Shown in pieces: positions 51,996 through 62,871 of a stretch of DNA of 64,000 nucleotides. Below the pieces are notes generated by a model, which saw only the letters and a program-made list of their open reading frames with translations, was not told where the DNA came from and ran no database searches. The number at the start of each line of letters is the position of its first letter. Positions within the stretch are counted from its first letter, which is position 1. This DNA is from Astragalus membranaceus (taxonomy: Eukaryota > Streptophyta > Magnoliopsida > Fabales > Fabaceae): the NCBI GenBank assembly GCA_039519185.1, contig CM076854.1:147112997-147176996 (forward strand), given 5' to 3'. A program made the position numbers and the translations under genes.

Positions 51996-52617
51996 TGGTT
52001 CTTGGAGCCATTGAGATATGCTCAAGGAGAGGTTCTTTGTTTTACGATGAGTGCACTATGAAAAAAAAAGTGAGATAGGTCGCTAAAAATATATTCGCTT
52101 GGATTTAGAGATAGGCGCCCAAAAAAGTAGGAGAGGATATGGTGAGATAGTTTAGGGATTTTGCGCCTTTCTTGTTGGGAAAGATAAGGAGTTTTTAGCG
52201 CAAGTTTTCCTAAATTTTAGGGTGGTAGTGATTTGTTGGAGATAATCGATTTGAGAGGTTTAGAGAGAGATCCTATAGATAATCGATTTATGCTAAATGA
52301 TAGGCTTTTTGGAAGAGACTTGGAAATCGATTCATGCCATGGAATAATGCCCAAAAAGAAAGCTCTATGAAACTTATAAAAGGAGAGTAAATTGTTTCTT
52401 TTGCAATGGTTCAAAAATTAATTTTGACTGGCCGTTAAAAGACTCGACTAACTTTAATCATGTATGCACATATTTGAGTCATGAGTTCTAAGATGATGGT
52501 TCATTTTATTTTTAAAATATGAATAAGATATGGAAACAAAATTTCGCATTTTATTTTGTGATTCTGCTTTCAAGGCACCAATCTGTCCCCCATACCTTGA
52601 AGCATACCTGCAATGAT
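51996..52617 (-). other. Sirevirus B residual internal sequence
   Basis: Non-coding, between the gag stop and the damaged 3' LTR. Contains three further AATCGATT sites (about 52226, 52278, 52325) and a TTGCAGG acceptor-like sequence beside the gag end. No protease, integrase or RT motif is present; pol has been lost. Confidence 0.6.
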
Positions 52618-54233
52618 TTAAACAAGGGTTCTAGGTACCCAAATTTCTTTGGGTCCTTGTGGGTTAGTACTTAGTATGGTCCCTTTGGGAACCCATACTT
52701 TCTTCACATTTTGTCTTCCTCTTGCCCTGCAAACAGAAGCTGTATGTCCATTTTTACCACAATAACTACAACTGATGCATGATCTAGATCTATGATGCAT
52801 ATGCCTTTTAGTGTAGTTGTTTCTGGGATGTGTAGGCTGTGCCTGTTGTAAGCTAGATAGTTTTCCTACTGTCCATTCTAGTTCATGGACTTTCTTTTCA
52901 AACTCAGTACATTTGTCACAGACATAATTTGATTTAAGGTAACCTAGGCTGTAGTTTTCCTTTCTAAGTTCTAACCTTTCTTTAGTTAATGCAATTACTT
53001 CATTTTGAAGGTGATTAATAACTTTCTTTGCTTTACCTAATGCTTTTGTTAATTTCACAGATTCATCATGCAATTCAATAAACGCTTCATATAAATCATC
53101 ATATGCATTTTGTAGAGAGTCAGTGTTAGATATTACCTCGTTTTCATTCTCGCTTTCATGATCAGCCATTAATGCAACTTGAGCTTCTTCATCCTCTGAT
53201 TCATCTGATGAATCCATGCAGTTGTCTTCCCATGCGATGTAGGCTTTTCTTCCTTTGTTATCCCTGAATGCCTTCTTTTCAAATTTGGAGTCCTTTTTCT
53301 ATAGATTAGTTCCATTTTCATGTGCCCGGGTTTCCCGCATTCATAGCAAATAGGAGGACCGGATGAACTTTCTTTGCTAGAGAACCTTTTTGATTTGAAG
53401 TTCTTCCTTGGATAGTTGTTGCCTTTCATGAGCCTTTTGAACTTCCCAACCATAAGAGCCATATTCTCTTCACTTTCATCAATTTCATCATCTGAGTTGT
53501 CACTATCATCAAACCGACTAGAACTAGATGCTTTTAGAGCCAAGCTTTTCTTTTTCTTATCTGTATTTTCGTACTCAGCTAGACGGGTGAGTTCTAGTTC
53601 ATGCTCTTGAAGTTTACCGAACAGAGTAGCCAGAGTCATAGTAGCTAAATTTCTTGATTCAGCTATAGCAGTAACCTTGGGTTGCCATTCTCTATTCAGA
53701 CATCTCAGAACTTTGTTGATTAGATCCTCTGCAGGAAATGACTTTCCCAACAAGCTTAACTTATTCACTATGTGAGTGAACCTTTTCTGCATTTCTGGTA
53801 TTGTTTCACCTGTATTCATTCTAAATAGTTCGTACTCTCTGATAAGAGTATTTGTTCTTGCCCTTTTCACTTCACTTGTACCCTCATGAGTAACTTGGAG
53901 ATTATCCCACATTTCTTGGGCAGATTTACAGTTTGAAACTCGAAAAAATTCATCAGGACTTAAAGCAGAAGTAATAATATTTTTGGCACGTAAATTATGT
54001 TGCACTTTTCTTTTCTCATCATCAGACCATTCATTTCTACTTTTAATTGTAAGAATACCGTCTACTATGTGTGTGGGGACATAGGGTCCTTTTTCCACAG
54101 CATCCCAAACATCTAAGTCTACCCCTTCAATAAAAATTCTCATTCTTTCTTTCCAATATGCATAATCTTTCCCGTTGAATCCCGGAGGACGGGTAAGAGA
54201 AGCACCCTCTTGCGTAGACCAACCTGAAGCCAT
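52618..54233 (-). pseudogene. Sirevirus B gag
   Basis: ATG at 54233 (MASGWSTQEGASLTRPPGFN). The first frame covers the gag fold and the start of knuckle 1 (CYECGKPGHMKME) but shifts near 53296 before the last Cys. The remaining part (53217-52618) has the acidic segment, coiled coil (YDDLYEAFIELHDESVKLTK) and second knuckle CSYCGKNGHTASVC, ending PQGPKEIWVPRTLV. Close homologue of Sirevirus A gag, more damaged. No pol follows. Confidence 0.85.
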
Positions 54234-54271
54234 TTCTCTTGAAGCTGCTAGGCCCTGTATACAAGAGTCTA

Positions 54272-54283
54272 GCTCTGGTACCA
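54272..54283 (-). promoter_or_regulatory. primer-binding site of Sirevirus B
   Basis: Minus strand TGGTACCAGAGC two bases from the 5' LTR, one base different from the initiator-methionine tRNA complement TGGTATCAGAGC. Confidence 0.8.
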
Positions 54284-54285
54284 CT

Positions 54286-54733
54286 TGTTACCAAGTGGCT
54301 TCAGTCTCAAGAGGGGGGTGAATTGAGATTTAAAAACTTTTCAGATCTTTCGAAAACGTTTTTCCCCTTTTCAATGACTTAGATCAATATCCCGCGCAGG
54401 TTAAGTGGAAGCGAAGGAATTAGAATATAAAGCAGTAAAGCGGTATAACAGTAGAGCAGGAAAGCAGTAAAGCACGCAGAGATTTATCCTGGTTCGGTCA
54501 CCTCCTAGTGACCTACGTCCAGTCCTCACACCCTTGTGAGATTTTCCACTAACCAAAACAACAAGGCTTACAGGTGCCTTGGAAAACCTTTACAGACTCA
54601 GGCACTCTCCTCCTAGGATACCCCACCTATGGAGAGCCCTCAAATCTAATATAACAATAACAAGAGATACCCCACCCCCGTTACAATCAGCTGCCCCAGA
54701 AAGATACCCCACTTCCTAGTACAAACAGCTACC
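54286..54733 (-). repeat. Sirevirus B 5' LTR, first part
   Basis: End of the minus-strand 5' LTR (TGTTACCAAG on plus) up to the Athila insertion. It ends with CTACC (54729-54733), repeated at 61885-61889. Confidence 0.9.
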
Positions 54734-55979
54734 TGATCAGTGCATTTTAATGCACTCTTTATAGCTTTGCACTTGGTATTTTTGATTGTGTTCTGTGTCT
54801 AATATTTAAGTCTTAGCGCGTTTCTAGATTTTGGGTCTTATTTGAGCAATATAGTAATTTCACGATTAATTTTTGTTTTATTGCATATTGACCCCTATCT
54901 ACTCTGAAGGTCATAACTTTGTCTGTGGTTATCCGATTGAGGCGTGCGAGCATGCGTTGGAAAGCTAAGGAACAGAGCTACAATTCTTCTATTGAGCTCG
55001 AAACCCAGTTCTGAAGTATTGAAGGTGAAAACTGCGAATTACCGAAGCAGTACTGTGTAAAACGGGTTTTGGACCGAATATTAATTTGTTAACGGGCTTT
55101 TATCCAATAGCCCATTTAGTGATTAGGTATTTCGTTTTAGTCTTATAGATTTGGCTGGTCAGCAGTCGTTTTATCTATCTTACGCATTATCATATACTTT
55201 ACAAAACTTTTGTGCTCTAGCCTCCATGGAAGCCTAAATTCCTAAGTTGATTCATCGGTGAAAGGCTCTCGTCTGCAGATTTTGAGGTTCGGTGTCTAAT
55301 GTTAATTCGTTTATTTCGTTTTTAGTTTTCAGTTCTTTCTTCTCTATCAATTCCACATTTGAATTCTTTGTTTGCAAATTTTCGTCTTTGTGTGATGCTT
55401 AATTACCCAGATTACGCTTATTTGCAATACGCGAATCGTTTATATATGACGCTTGTTTATATGTGAATCTGTTTTTCGCAACTCTTAACTATTCGGGTTA
55501 TTTAATCGCTTGTTTTATTTAATTCGAGTAGGAATTGATAGAGGACTGATTGAATTCAGTTATGATATTGATTGTGTTTAGTGGCGCTTGTTCACCATCA
55601 TGATTGATTGAACACGTTGTTTTGACGCTTGCTTTAAAACGGTGTGAATTCGTTTAAACTAATTGACGCTTGCTTGATTAGTTTATTATCAATCAAGAAC
55701 TGAAACCTTGAACGAGTCTTGCACGAATATTTGGAACCAATGATAAATCCGAGACGCGTAGCCGGAAACCGGTGAATCGATTGTCACTTTAAGATTGTTA
55801 AACACCTCAAACACAAATCGTTTTCTTCATAAACAAACCCCCTTATTTTATTGTTAATTTTGTTCCTGATTCTGGAAATCTTAGTATTAGAGATCCTTGT
55901 GAGACGACCAAGGTTTCTCACCTTGTACTACATTCTTAATCCTTTTCAAATATTTTGACCCGCGTACGACCGCTGATCA
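54734..55979 (+). repeat. 5' LTR of Athila element 2
   Basis: 1246 bp, begins TGATCAG and ends CTGATCA, a 7-bp perfect terminal inverted repeat. Just inside is the hairpin-forming GTGCATTTTAATGCAC. No differences from 60639-61884 were noticed. Confidence 0.95.
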
Positions 55980-55982
55980 AAT

Positions 55983-56000
55983 TGGCGCCGTTGCCGGGGA
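55983..56000 (+). promoter_or_regulatory. primer-binding site of Athila element 2
   Basis: TGGCGCCGTTGCCGGGGA, three bases after the 5' LTR and identical to that of Athila element 1. A 460-bp untranslated leader follows, ending at the ATG at 56465. Confidence 0.9.
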
Positions 56001-56464
56001 TCTCTAATTAGGGATTACCAACTTCAGGACTCACTAACCACTAACATTTGTTTTTGAGTTTTGTTGCCTTGCAGGTTCTGTTGGTTTCAGCCCCGTTCTG
56101 TGTTGTCTCTAATTAGGTGAAAAAACGGTTTTCAGGAGATTTTCTCCGATTGCTCCGAAATTTTGTCAGAAAATCAGAAATAAATCAAAGAATGGGACTC
56201 CCATAAATGGGAGCTGTAGCGTAAAAATCTCAAATTCATTCGTTTTCTATTTTTAAGTAATTTTTTTAATTTTTCATATCTCCAAAAAAATCCAAAAAAT
56301 TTTTGCATATCTTTCTTTAGATTTATTTAGATTTTTAGTACTGTTTTTAAATATTTTTGGTTAGATTTGATTCGTTTTCTATTTTATGCATTCATTTTAG
56401 CATTAGGACATAGTTGGTATTTCTAGAATTGTTGCATTTTCTCACTTCTTGTTACATATGGTGC

Positions 56465-59209
56465 ATGACCAGGTCTAATACTGTTAATTTGCATCCCTTT
56501 GACCCTGAAATTGAGAGAACAATACATCGTAGACTTAGGGAGCATATAGAGGATATTGGTAGTGATAGTGATAACATCTTTAGCCATAATCTTTTTGAAC
56601 TTGATTCTGATCTTGATTCTGTCAACATGGCTGGTAGAACCCTTAGAGAACTTGCTGCACCTGATGTCACTTACAATGCTCTATGTATTAATTATCCTGA
56701 TGTTGATGTTCCTTTTGAATTGAAATCTGGTTTAATACACTTGTTGCCAAAGTTTAATGGTCTTGCAGGTGATGATCCACACAAACATCTCAAGGAGTTC
56801 CACATAGTGTGCTCAACCATGAAGCCCCAAGGAATTCCAGAGGAACACATTAAACTAAGGGCCTTTCCCTTCTCACTCCAAGATGCAGCCAAGGATTGGT
56901 TGTATTACCTCCAACCAGGTTCTCTTGAAAATTGGAATGACTTGAAAAAGTTGTTCCTAGAGAAGTTCTTTCCCGCATCCAGAGCTGCTTCAATCAGAAA
57001 AGAGATATGTGGTATCACACAAAACTCCACTGAGTCTCTACATGAATACTGGGAAAGATTCAAAAAATTGTGCGCAAGCTGCCCTCACCACCAGATCTCT
57101 GAACAACTGCTCATCCAGTACTTTTATGAAGGGTTACTACCCATGGACCGTAATATCATGGATGCTGCTAGTGGAGGTGCACTTGTAGACAAGACCCCAG
57201 CAGATGCAAGAGCTTTAATAGAAAATATGTCCACTAACTCCCAACAATTCACAACCAGAAGCAACTCTGCACTTCTAACAAGGGGAGTAAATGAGATACA
57301 TGCTAATAATCATAAGAGCTTAGAGAACAGGTTGGATGAACTCACGATTTTGGTAAAAAAATTGGCAACAGGTCAGACAGCAAGGGTTTGTGGTATTTGC
57401 ACCTCTACAGAGCACCCCACAGATTCTTGTCCTACGCTGCAAGAGGATCCTAATGCTGATACCCCTCAAGCATATGCAGCTAATATATTTAACCCTCAAG
57501 CCAATGTTGATTTGTCTTATAACAGGTACCACCCAAGCTGGAGGAATCATCCAAACCTTAGATGGGGAAATCCAGCTGCACAACAACAACAACCCAAGCA
57601 GCAAGTTAATCCATCACAAGTTGCTACCAGGCCTGAACCTTCATTAGATGATCTAGTTAAGCAGATGGCTGCCCAGAATCTCCAGTTCCAACAGAGAACA
57701 GATTCCTCAATTCAGAATTTACAGACACAAGTGGGACAACTAGCTACCACAATTAATCAGATGCAAGCCAGAGGGTCAAACCAATTGCCTGCTCAAGCAG
57801 TTGTTAATCCAAAAGCACCAAACCCCAATGTTAGTGCTATCACATTGAGATTTGGGAAGGCTGTTGACACCTCAAAGGTGCCTGAAACTACTATTTTGAA
57901 GAATAATAAGGCACCTGAACATGTTTCTGATGAACAAGAAATACCACTCCCTTTCCCTCATAGAGCAATGAGTACTAAAAAACAAGATGAGGCGGATAGG
58001 GACAGTGAGATCTTAGATACTTTTAGGAAGGTGGAAGTCAATATTCCCCTCCTTGAGGCAATCAAGCAGATTCCAAAATATGCCAGATTTCTGAAAGAGT
58101 TGTGCACACACAAGAGAAGGAGAAGGCTGAAAGGAACTGAAAAAGTCAATGTGGGGTATAATGTTTCAGCCCTCATGTTGCCCATGCCTCAAAAGTGCAA
58201 TGATCCAGGAACCTTCTCCATCCCATGTACCATAGGAAATAGTCAATTTGACAATGCCATGCTAGATCTAGGAGCTTCAATCAATGTAATGCCCACATCT
58301 ATTTTTAACTCTCTTGCTCTTGGACCTTTGCAGGAAACAGGTGTTACCATCCAACTAGCAAATAGGAGTAATGCTCGACCTGCTGGATTGATTGAGGATG
58401 TTCTTGTTAAAGTTAATGATTTGATTTTTCCTGCAGATTTTTACATTCTAGACATGGAGGAAGAAACTAAGTCCAGCAGGTCACCTATCATTTTAGGCAG
58501 GCCTTTCTTGAGGACTGCAAAAACTAAAATTGATGTACATGCAGGGACTCTTTCCATGGAATTTGGTGATACCACTGAAAAATTTAGCATCTTTAATGCT
58601 AAGAAACACCCCATGGAAGAGAATTCCCTTTGCAAAATTGAATTGCTTGATGGTTTGGTTGATACTTTACAGGTTGACACACTTCCTATAGCTGATGTTG
58701 TGGATGTAGCTGCTACCATTGAGCAGCCATTTGTTTTAGAGCTTGAACCACCCCATAGAAAATTTAATTATGCATATTCACAGGGGAGTGGGAAGCTTCA
58801 TGAGGCTAATATAGCAGGGTTTAAATCTGAACTAAAAGAGAAGCCGCCAATCCTAAGGAAACACAGGAACAACATTGGTCTAACCTTGGCGGGCATTCCT
58901 GCCAAGAAAGTGTGGAAAGCTAAGCATGATAAGTTGATTTCCAGAAAGGAGTTCTCCATTGGGCATAGAGTTTTATGGTTCAGACCCCGCCTGAAAATTA
59001 TTGTTGGGAAACATCGATCCAAGTGGATTGGTCCTTTTGTTATTACTAACATTTTTCCTCATGGTGTAGTGGAAATAAAAAGTGAGGCGACAAACAAAGT
59101 TTTCAAAGTCGATGGAAAGCGCCTCAAGTTATTCCATGAGAGTTCCGCAACTGAAGATGCAACCATAAGAGAACTCTCATTGGAACATCCCACCTACACT
59201 GAAGTTTGA
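56465..59209 (+). CDS. Athila gag-protease fused to integrase C-terminus
   Basis: Open for 914 codons from the first ATG (MTRSNTVNLHPFDPE). In order: gag domain (FPFSLQDAAKDWLYYLQPGS, FFPASRAASIRKEICGITQ, ASGGALVDKTPADARALIE); a knuckle-like Cys309-Cys312-Cys322 cluster; Gln-rich stretch; SAITLRFGKAV; aspartic protease LDLGAS (Asp601) and ILGRPFLRTAK; the first residues of RT (LRKHRNNIGLTLAGIP); then, at about 58900-58912, an in-frame jump into the integrase C-terminal domain (KHRSKWIGPFVITNIFPHGV; KVFKVDGKRLKLFHE). Catalytic RT, RNase H and integrase are missing. The frame has stayed open through the deletion, so a shell-plus-protease protein may be made. Confidence 0.9.
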   Translation: MTRSNTVNLHPFDPEIERTIHRRLREHIEDIGSDSDNIFSHNLFELDSDLDSVNMAGRTLRELAAPDVTYNALCINYPDVDVPFELKSGLIHLLPKFNGLAGDDPHKHLKEFHIVCSTMKPQGIPEEHIKLRAFPFSLQDAAKDWLYYLQPGSLENWNDLKKLFLEKFFPASRAASIRKEICGITQNSTESLHEYWERFKKLCASCPHHQISEQLLIQYFYEGLLPMDRNIMDAASGGALVDKTPADARALIENMSTNSQQFTTRSNSALLTRGVNEIHANNHKSLENRLDELTILVKKLATGQTARVCGICTSTEHPTDSCPTLQEDPNADTPQAYAANIFNPQANVDLSYNRYHPSWRNHPNLRWGNPAAQQQQPKQQVNPSQVATRPEPSLDDLVKQMAAQNLQFQQRTDSSIQNLQTQVGQLATTINQMQARGSNQLPAQAVVNPKAPNPNVSAITLRFGKAVDTSKVPETTILKNNKAPEHVSDEQEIPLPFPHRAMSTKKQDEADRDSEILDTFRKVEVNIPLLEAIKQIPKYARFLKELCTHKRRRRLKGTEKVNVGYNVSALMLPMPQKCNDPGTFSIPCTIGNSQFDNAMLDLGASINVMPTSIFNSLALGPLQETGVTIQLANRSNARPAGLIEDVLVKVNDLIFPADFYILDMEEETKSSRSPIILGRPFLRTAKTKIDVHAGTLSMEFGDTTEKFSIFNAKKHPMEENSLCKIELLDGLVDTLQVDTLPIADVVDVAATIEQPFVLELEPPHRKFNYAYSQGSGKLHEANIAGFKSELKEKPPILRKHRNNIGLTLAGIPAKKVWKAKHDKLISRKEFSIGHRVLWFRPRLKIIVGKHRSKWIGPFVITNIFPHGVVEIKSEATNKVFKVDGKRLKLFHESSATEDATIRELSLEHPTYTEV

Positions 59210-59212
59210 CCA

Positions 59213-60638
59213 GGGAGTCCCTCCTCCTTACTCTTATTTTATGTTTGTTGTTTTCATTGAGGACAATGTCTGATTTAAGTGTGGGGGGTGTCTTTTAGTA
59301 GCTTAGTAGTTTGTAATTTTTTTTTCCAGTTTTCCTTCAAAGAAAAAAAAACAAAAAATTGTTATTTTAGCATGTTTTTCCATGAGTTATTGGTTTGTAC
59401 AAGTTGTGAGTGATTTTACTATTCTAGGACCATAGGTGTTTTGACATGACTTGATTGATTCCTTGTTGCTCTTGGTATAATAAGTTCGATGTGAGCACTA
59501 AATTTTGCATCATCTGTGATAGTCAGTGTCCCTGGTGAGAATTAAGCCTTTTATTAGATGGACTACATTTTGTCATTCTCTCCTTTCTTGTGTGTGACTC
59601 ACTCATGTTTGTTAGTTACTCTAGAACTTGACTTGATTCTTGTTGAAACACTTGTTCACATGCATGTTTGAAATGATCTAGGCAATTCTGTTTTTTTAGC
59701 CACTAGCCAAATAAGCCTACCCTAAATTTATCCCTTTGTGTAAGCCCCTTTGAGCCTTTTTATCCCATTCTTTGTTTTATAGCTCATTACAAGCCCAAAA
59801 GTGAAAAACAATGTTATTACCCAATCTTAAAGGGTGAAGGAGCTTTGAATTGAGAATTGTTAAATCCATAAGTGTGGGGGTGTCCAAATTGTGCAATTGT
59901 GGTTCTCACTTGGGTTTGTTCTTGGGTTCTCAATAGAAAGTTTGGCAAGTACATTTGTATAGAAAAATGTTCCCCAAAAAAGAAAAAAAAGAGAAGAAAA
60001 AAAAAAGAATGAAAAAAAAAAGTGTGTGTATTTCTTTTAATTTTTGTTTCAAGAAGAATGAAAGTGTGTAGAGAGAGTTATGTGGAGAAGTATATCAAAA
60101 TAGAGAAATTCATCATACTTTGTTGAAGTTGGACCCTCTCATGCTCACTTTACAATTGATTTTCATTGCTTCTTTATCCTCTTTGATTCTTTTTAGTTTA
60201 GTTCCCCCTTAGGATTATCCCACCTTGACCTTGGCCCCATTACAACCCTTATAAAGACCTTTTGATCTTATGTGCATGTGTTCTTAAGTGTGGATGTCAG
60301 AAGCTTGTCAAGCATATGGTAGTGCTAACTTTCATTGATGTGCTTATTATATATATATGAGAGTAAACACAAGCCTAGACACTTGAGTGATTGAGAGCAT
60401 TACTTATACATATCCTGTGAGGACTCATCACTTATGATTCACTCTCTAGTGCTCTATCATCTTGTTTGCCTTGATTGTAATTAAGTGCAGTCTTTGATTG
60501 TCGTTCTCCTTGAAGCCTAGGAAAAGTATTTCTCTTATGACTTTGCATTCTTTGGGTTCATTGGAAACTCATGCATTGTTTTCGTGTCTTGTTTTGTGTG
60601 TTTTGCCCGTAGTGCAAAAGCTTAAGTGTGGGGGAATT
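59213..60638 (+). other. Athila element 2 3' region with repeated purine tracts
   Basis: Non-coding. AAGTGTGGGGG occurs three times (59277, 59870, 60624); the last directly precedes the 3' LTR and is the polypurine tract. An A/G-rich stretch lies at 59975-60030. No frame of note. Confidence 0.75.
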
Positions 60639-61884
60639 TGATCAGTGCATTTTAATGCACTCTTTATAGCTTTGCACTTGGTATTTTTGATTGTGTTCTG
60701 TGTCTAATATTTAAGTCTTAGCGCGTTTCTAGATTTTGGGTCTTATTTGAGCAATATAGTAATTTCACGATTAATTTTTGTTTTATTGCATATTGACCCC
60801 TATCTACTCTGAAGGTCATAACTTTGTCTGTGGTTATCCGATTGAGGCGTGCGAGCATGCGTTGGAAAGCTAAGGAACAGAGCTACAATTCTTCTATTGA
60901 GCTCGAAACCCAGTTCTGAAGTATTGAAGGTGAAAACTGCGAATTACCGAAGCAGTACTGTGTAAAACGGGTTTTGGACCGAATATTAATTTGTTAACGG
61001 GCTTTTATCCAATAGCCCATTTAGTGATTAGGTATTTCGTTTTAGTCTTATAGATTTGGCTGGTCAGCAGTCGTTTTATCTATCTTACGCATTATCATAT
61101 ACTTTACAAAACTTTTGTGCTCTAGCCTCCATGGAAGCCTAAATTCCTAAGTTGATTCATCGGTGAAAGGCTCTCGTCTGCAGATTTTGAGGTTCGGTGT
61201 CTAATGTTAATTCGTTTATTTCGTTTTTAGTTTTCAGTTCTTTCTTCTCTATCAATTCCACATTTGAATTCTTTGTTTGCAAATTTTCGTCTTTGTGTGA
61301 TGCTTAATTACCCAGATTACGCTTATTTGCAATACGCGAATCGTTTATATATGACGCTTGTTTATATGTGAATCTGTTTTTCGCAACTCTTAACTATTCG
61401 GGTTATTTAATCGCTTGTTTTATTTAATTCGAGTAGGAATTGATAGAGGACTGATTGAATTCAGTTATGATATTGATTGTGTTTAGTGGCGCTTGTTCAC
61501 CATCATGATTGATTGAACACGTTGTTTTGACGCTTGCTTTAAAACGGTGTGAATTCGTTTAAACTAATTGACGCTTGCTTGATTAGTTTATTATCAATCA
61601 AGAACTGAAACCTTGAACGAGTCTTGCACGAATATTTGGAACCAATGATAAATCCGAGACGCGTAGCCGGAAACCGGTGAATCGATTGTCACTTTAAGAT
61701 TGTTAAACACCTCAAACACAAATCGTTTTCTTCATAAACAAACCCCCTTATTTTATTGTTAATTTTGTTCCTGATTCTGGAAATCTTAGTATTAGAGATC
61801 CTTGTGAGACGACCAAGGTTTCTCACCTTGTACTACATTCTTAATCCTTTTCAAATATTTTGACCCGCGTACGACCGCTGATCA
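60639..61884 (+). repeat. 3' LTR of Athila element 2
   Basis: 1246 bp, TGATCAG...CTGATCA, matching the 5' LTR throughout as read. Followed by the CTACC duplication at 61885-61889. Confidence 0.95.
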
Positions 61885-61889
61885 CTACC

Positions 61890-62871
61890 CTAGAGAGATA
61901 CCCCACTCCCTAGTACAGATCACAAACAATTAAATAATAAACAATTGTAAAGACAGAAATACCTCTAATGAAGGCAGATATTACAACTTGAAGAATGCAA
62001 TCCCAACTAACTCTTAGCAACAGATCAGCTCAGACGGACCAACGGTGCGTGACGAGCAAAAGTAAAAGCGTGAAGAGTTTTTCTCAAAAAGTTTTCTGAT
62101 TCGTGAAATGGGTTGTTGTGAAAATGAACGTGAAGCACTGCCTATTTATAGGCTATGAAAAAAATCAAGTTTACGTTAAAACTAGTGTAGGAATCGATTC
62201 TTTGTTGAAAGCATTTGATCTAGAAATCGATTTATTTAAGTGAGGAATCGATTTTGATTTGTTTGAAAAATAGAGACAATCGATTCTTGAGAACCATGGA
62301 GGGCTAGGAATCGATTCTGTGCTTAGTGAAAACTTGTATGAATCGATTCTCAGCTTGCCTGAGACATGTAGGAATCGATTCTTAGTTAAGTGCAAAAGAG
62401 TGGGAATCGATTCTTCCTTTAAAAGAGTTTGGCTCAGGAATCGATTTATGCATTGAGAATACATGAAGTGAAAATCGATTCTTCCTTATCTGATTGGCCT
62501 GAAAATCGATTTTGATGAACTTATATGTAAGATAAAATCGATTTTTATGTTTTAAAGATGATAAGTATGTTTACGTAAGTATGCATGCATCTTTGAAAAA
62601 CTTGTGAGTGTGTGAGACTTTGAGATACGAGCCGACCGTCGAAAGAGCTTACACTTTTTCCTAAGACACACCCAAACCCTAAGGACTACCCTTATATTTA
62701 AGGACTACCCTTAAACATGAATCTTCAATTCTTGAGCTTTTTTGTCTTGGGTTGTGACTTTGGTGTTTAGTCACTTTTGTTAACTTTTTGGCCATCAGCT
62801 TTACCTTTGTCTTTTTCATCATCAAAACATATTCTGCAATATTAGTTTACCTGCAATACAAGGTATCCACA
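61890..62871 (-). repeat. Sirevirus B 5' LTR, second part
   Basis: Resumes the LTR interrupted at 54733. It holds the inverted TATA box and the fourth ATCGAT array (about 62193-62541) and ends GGTATCCACA, followed by the ATAAT duplication (62872-62876). Together with 54286-54733 it gives 1430 bp. Confidence 0.92.
62193..62542. repeat. ATCGAT array in Sirevirus B 5' LTR
   Basis: Same order and spacing of ATCGAT sites as at 51354-51703, shifted by about 839 bp. A 97-codon frame across it is an artefact of the repeats. Confidence 0.93.

Larger units (their letters stand above)
54734..61884 (+). mobile_element. Athila-like gypsy element 2, very young, pol-deleted
   Basis: Target duplication CTACC on both sides, two 1246-bp LTRs that appear identical, PBS, one long open frame and a 1.4-kb 3' region. 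Length 7151 bp. The open frame lacks the RT, RNase H and integrase cores, so the element must have moved using proteins from an autonomous relative. Confidence 0.95.
44900..62871 (-). mobile_element. Sirevirus (Ty1/copia) B, host of two further insertions
   Basis: Outer ends TGTTACCAAG and TATCCACA with target duplication ATAAT on both sides. It is the reverse complement of an element beginning TGTGGATACC and ending GGTAACA, as in Sirevirus A. Minus-strand order: 5' LTR (54286-54733 plus 61890-62871), PBS, gag (54233-52618), deletion, 3' LTR (44900-45174 plus 50911-51995). Pol is absent. Each LTR was hit by a later element. Confidence 0.9.
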
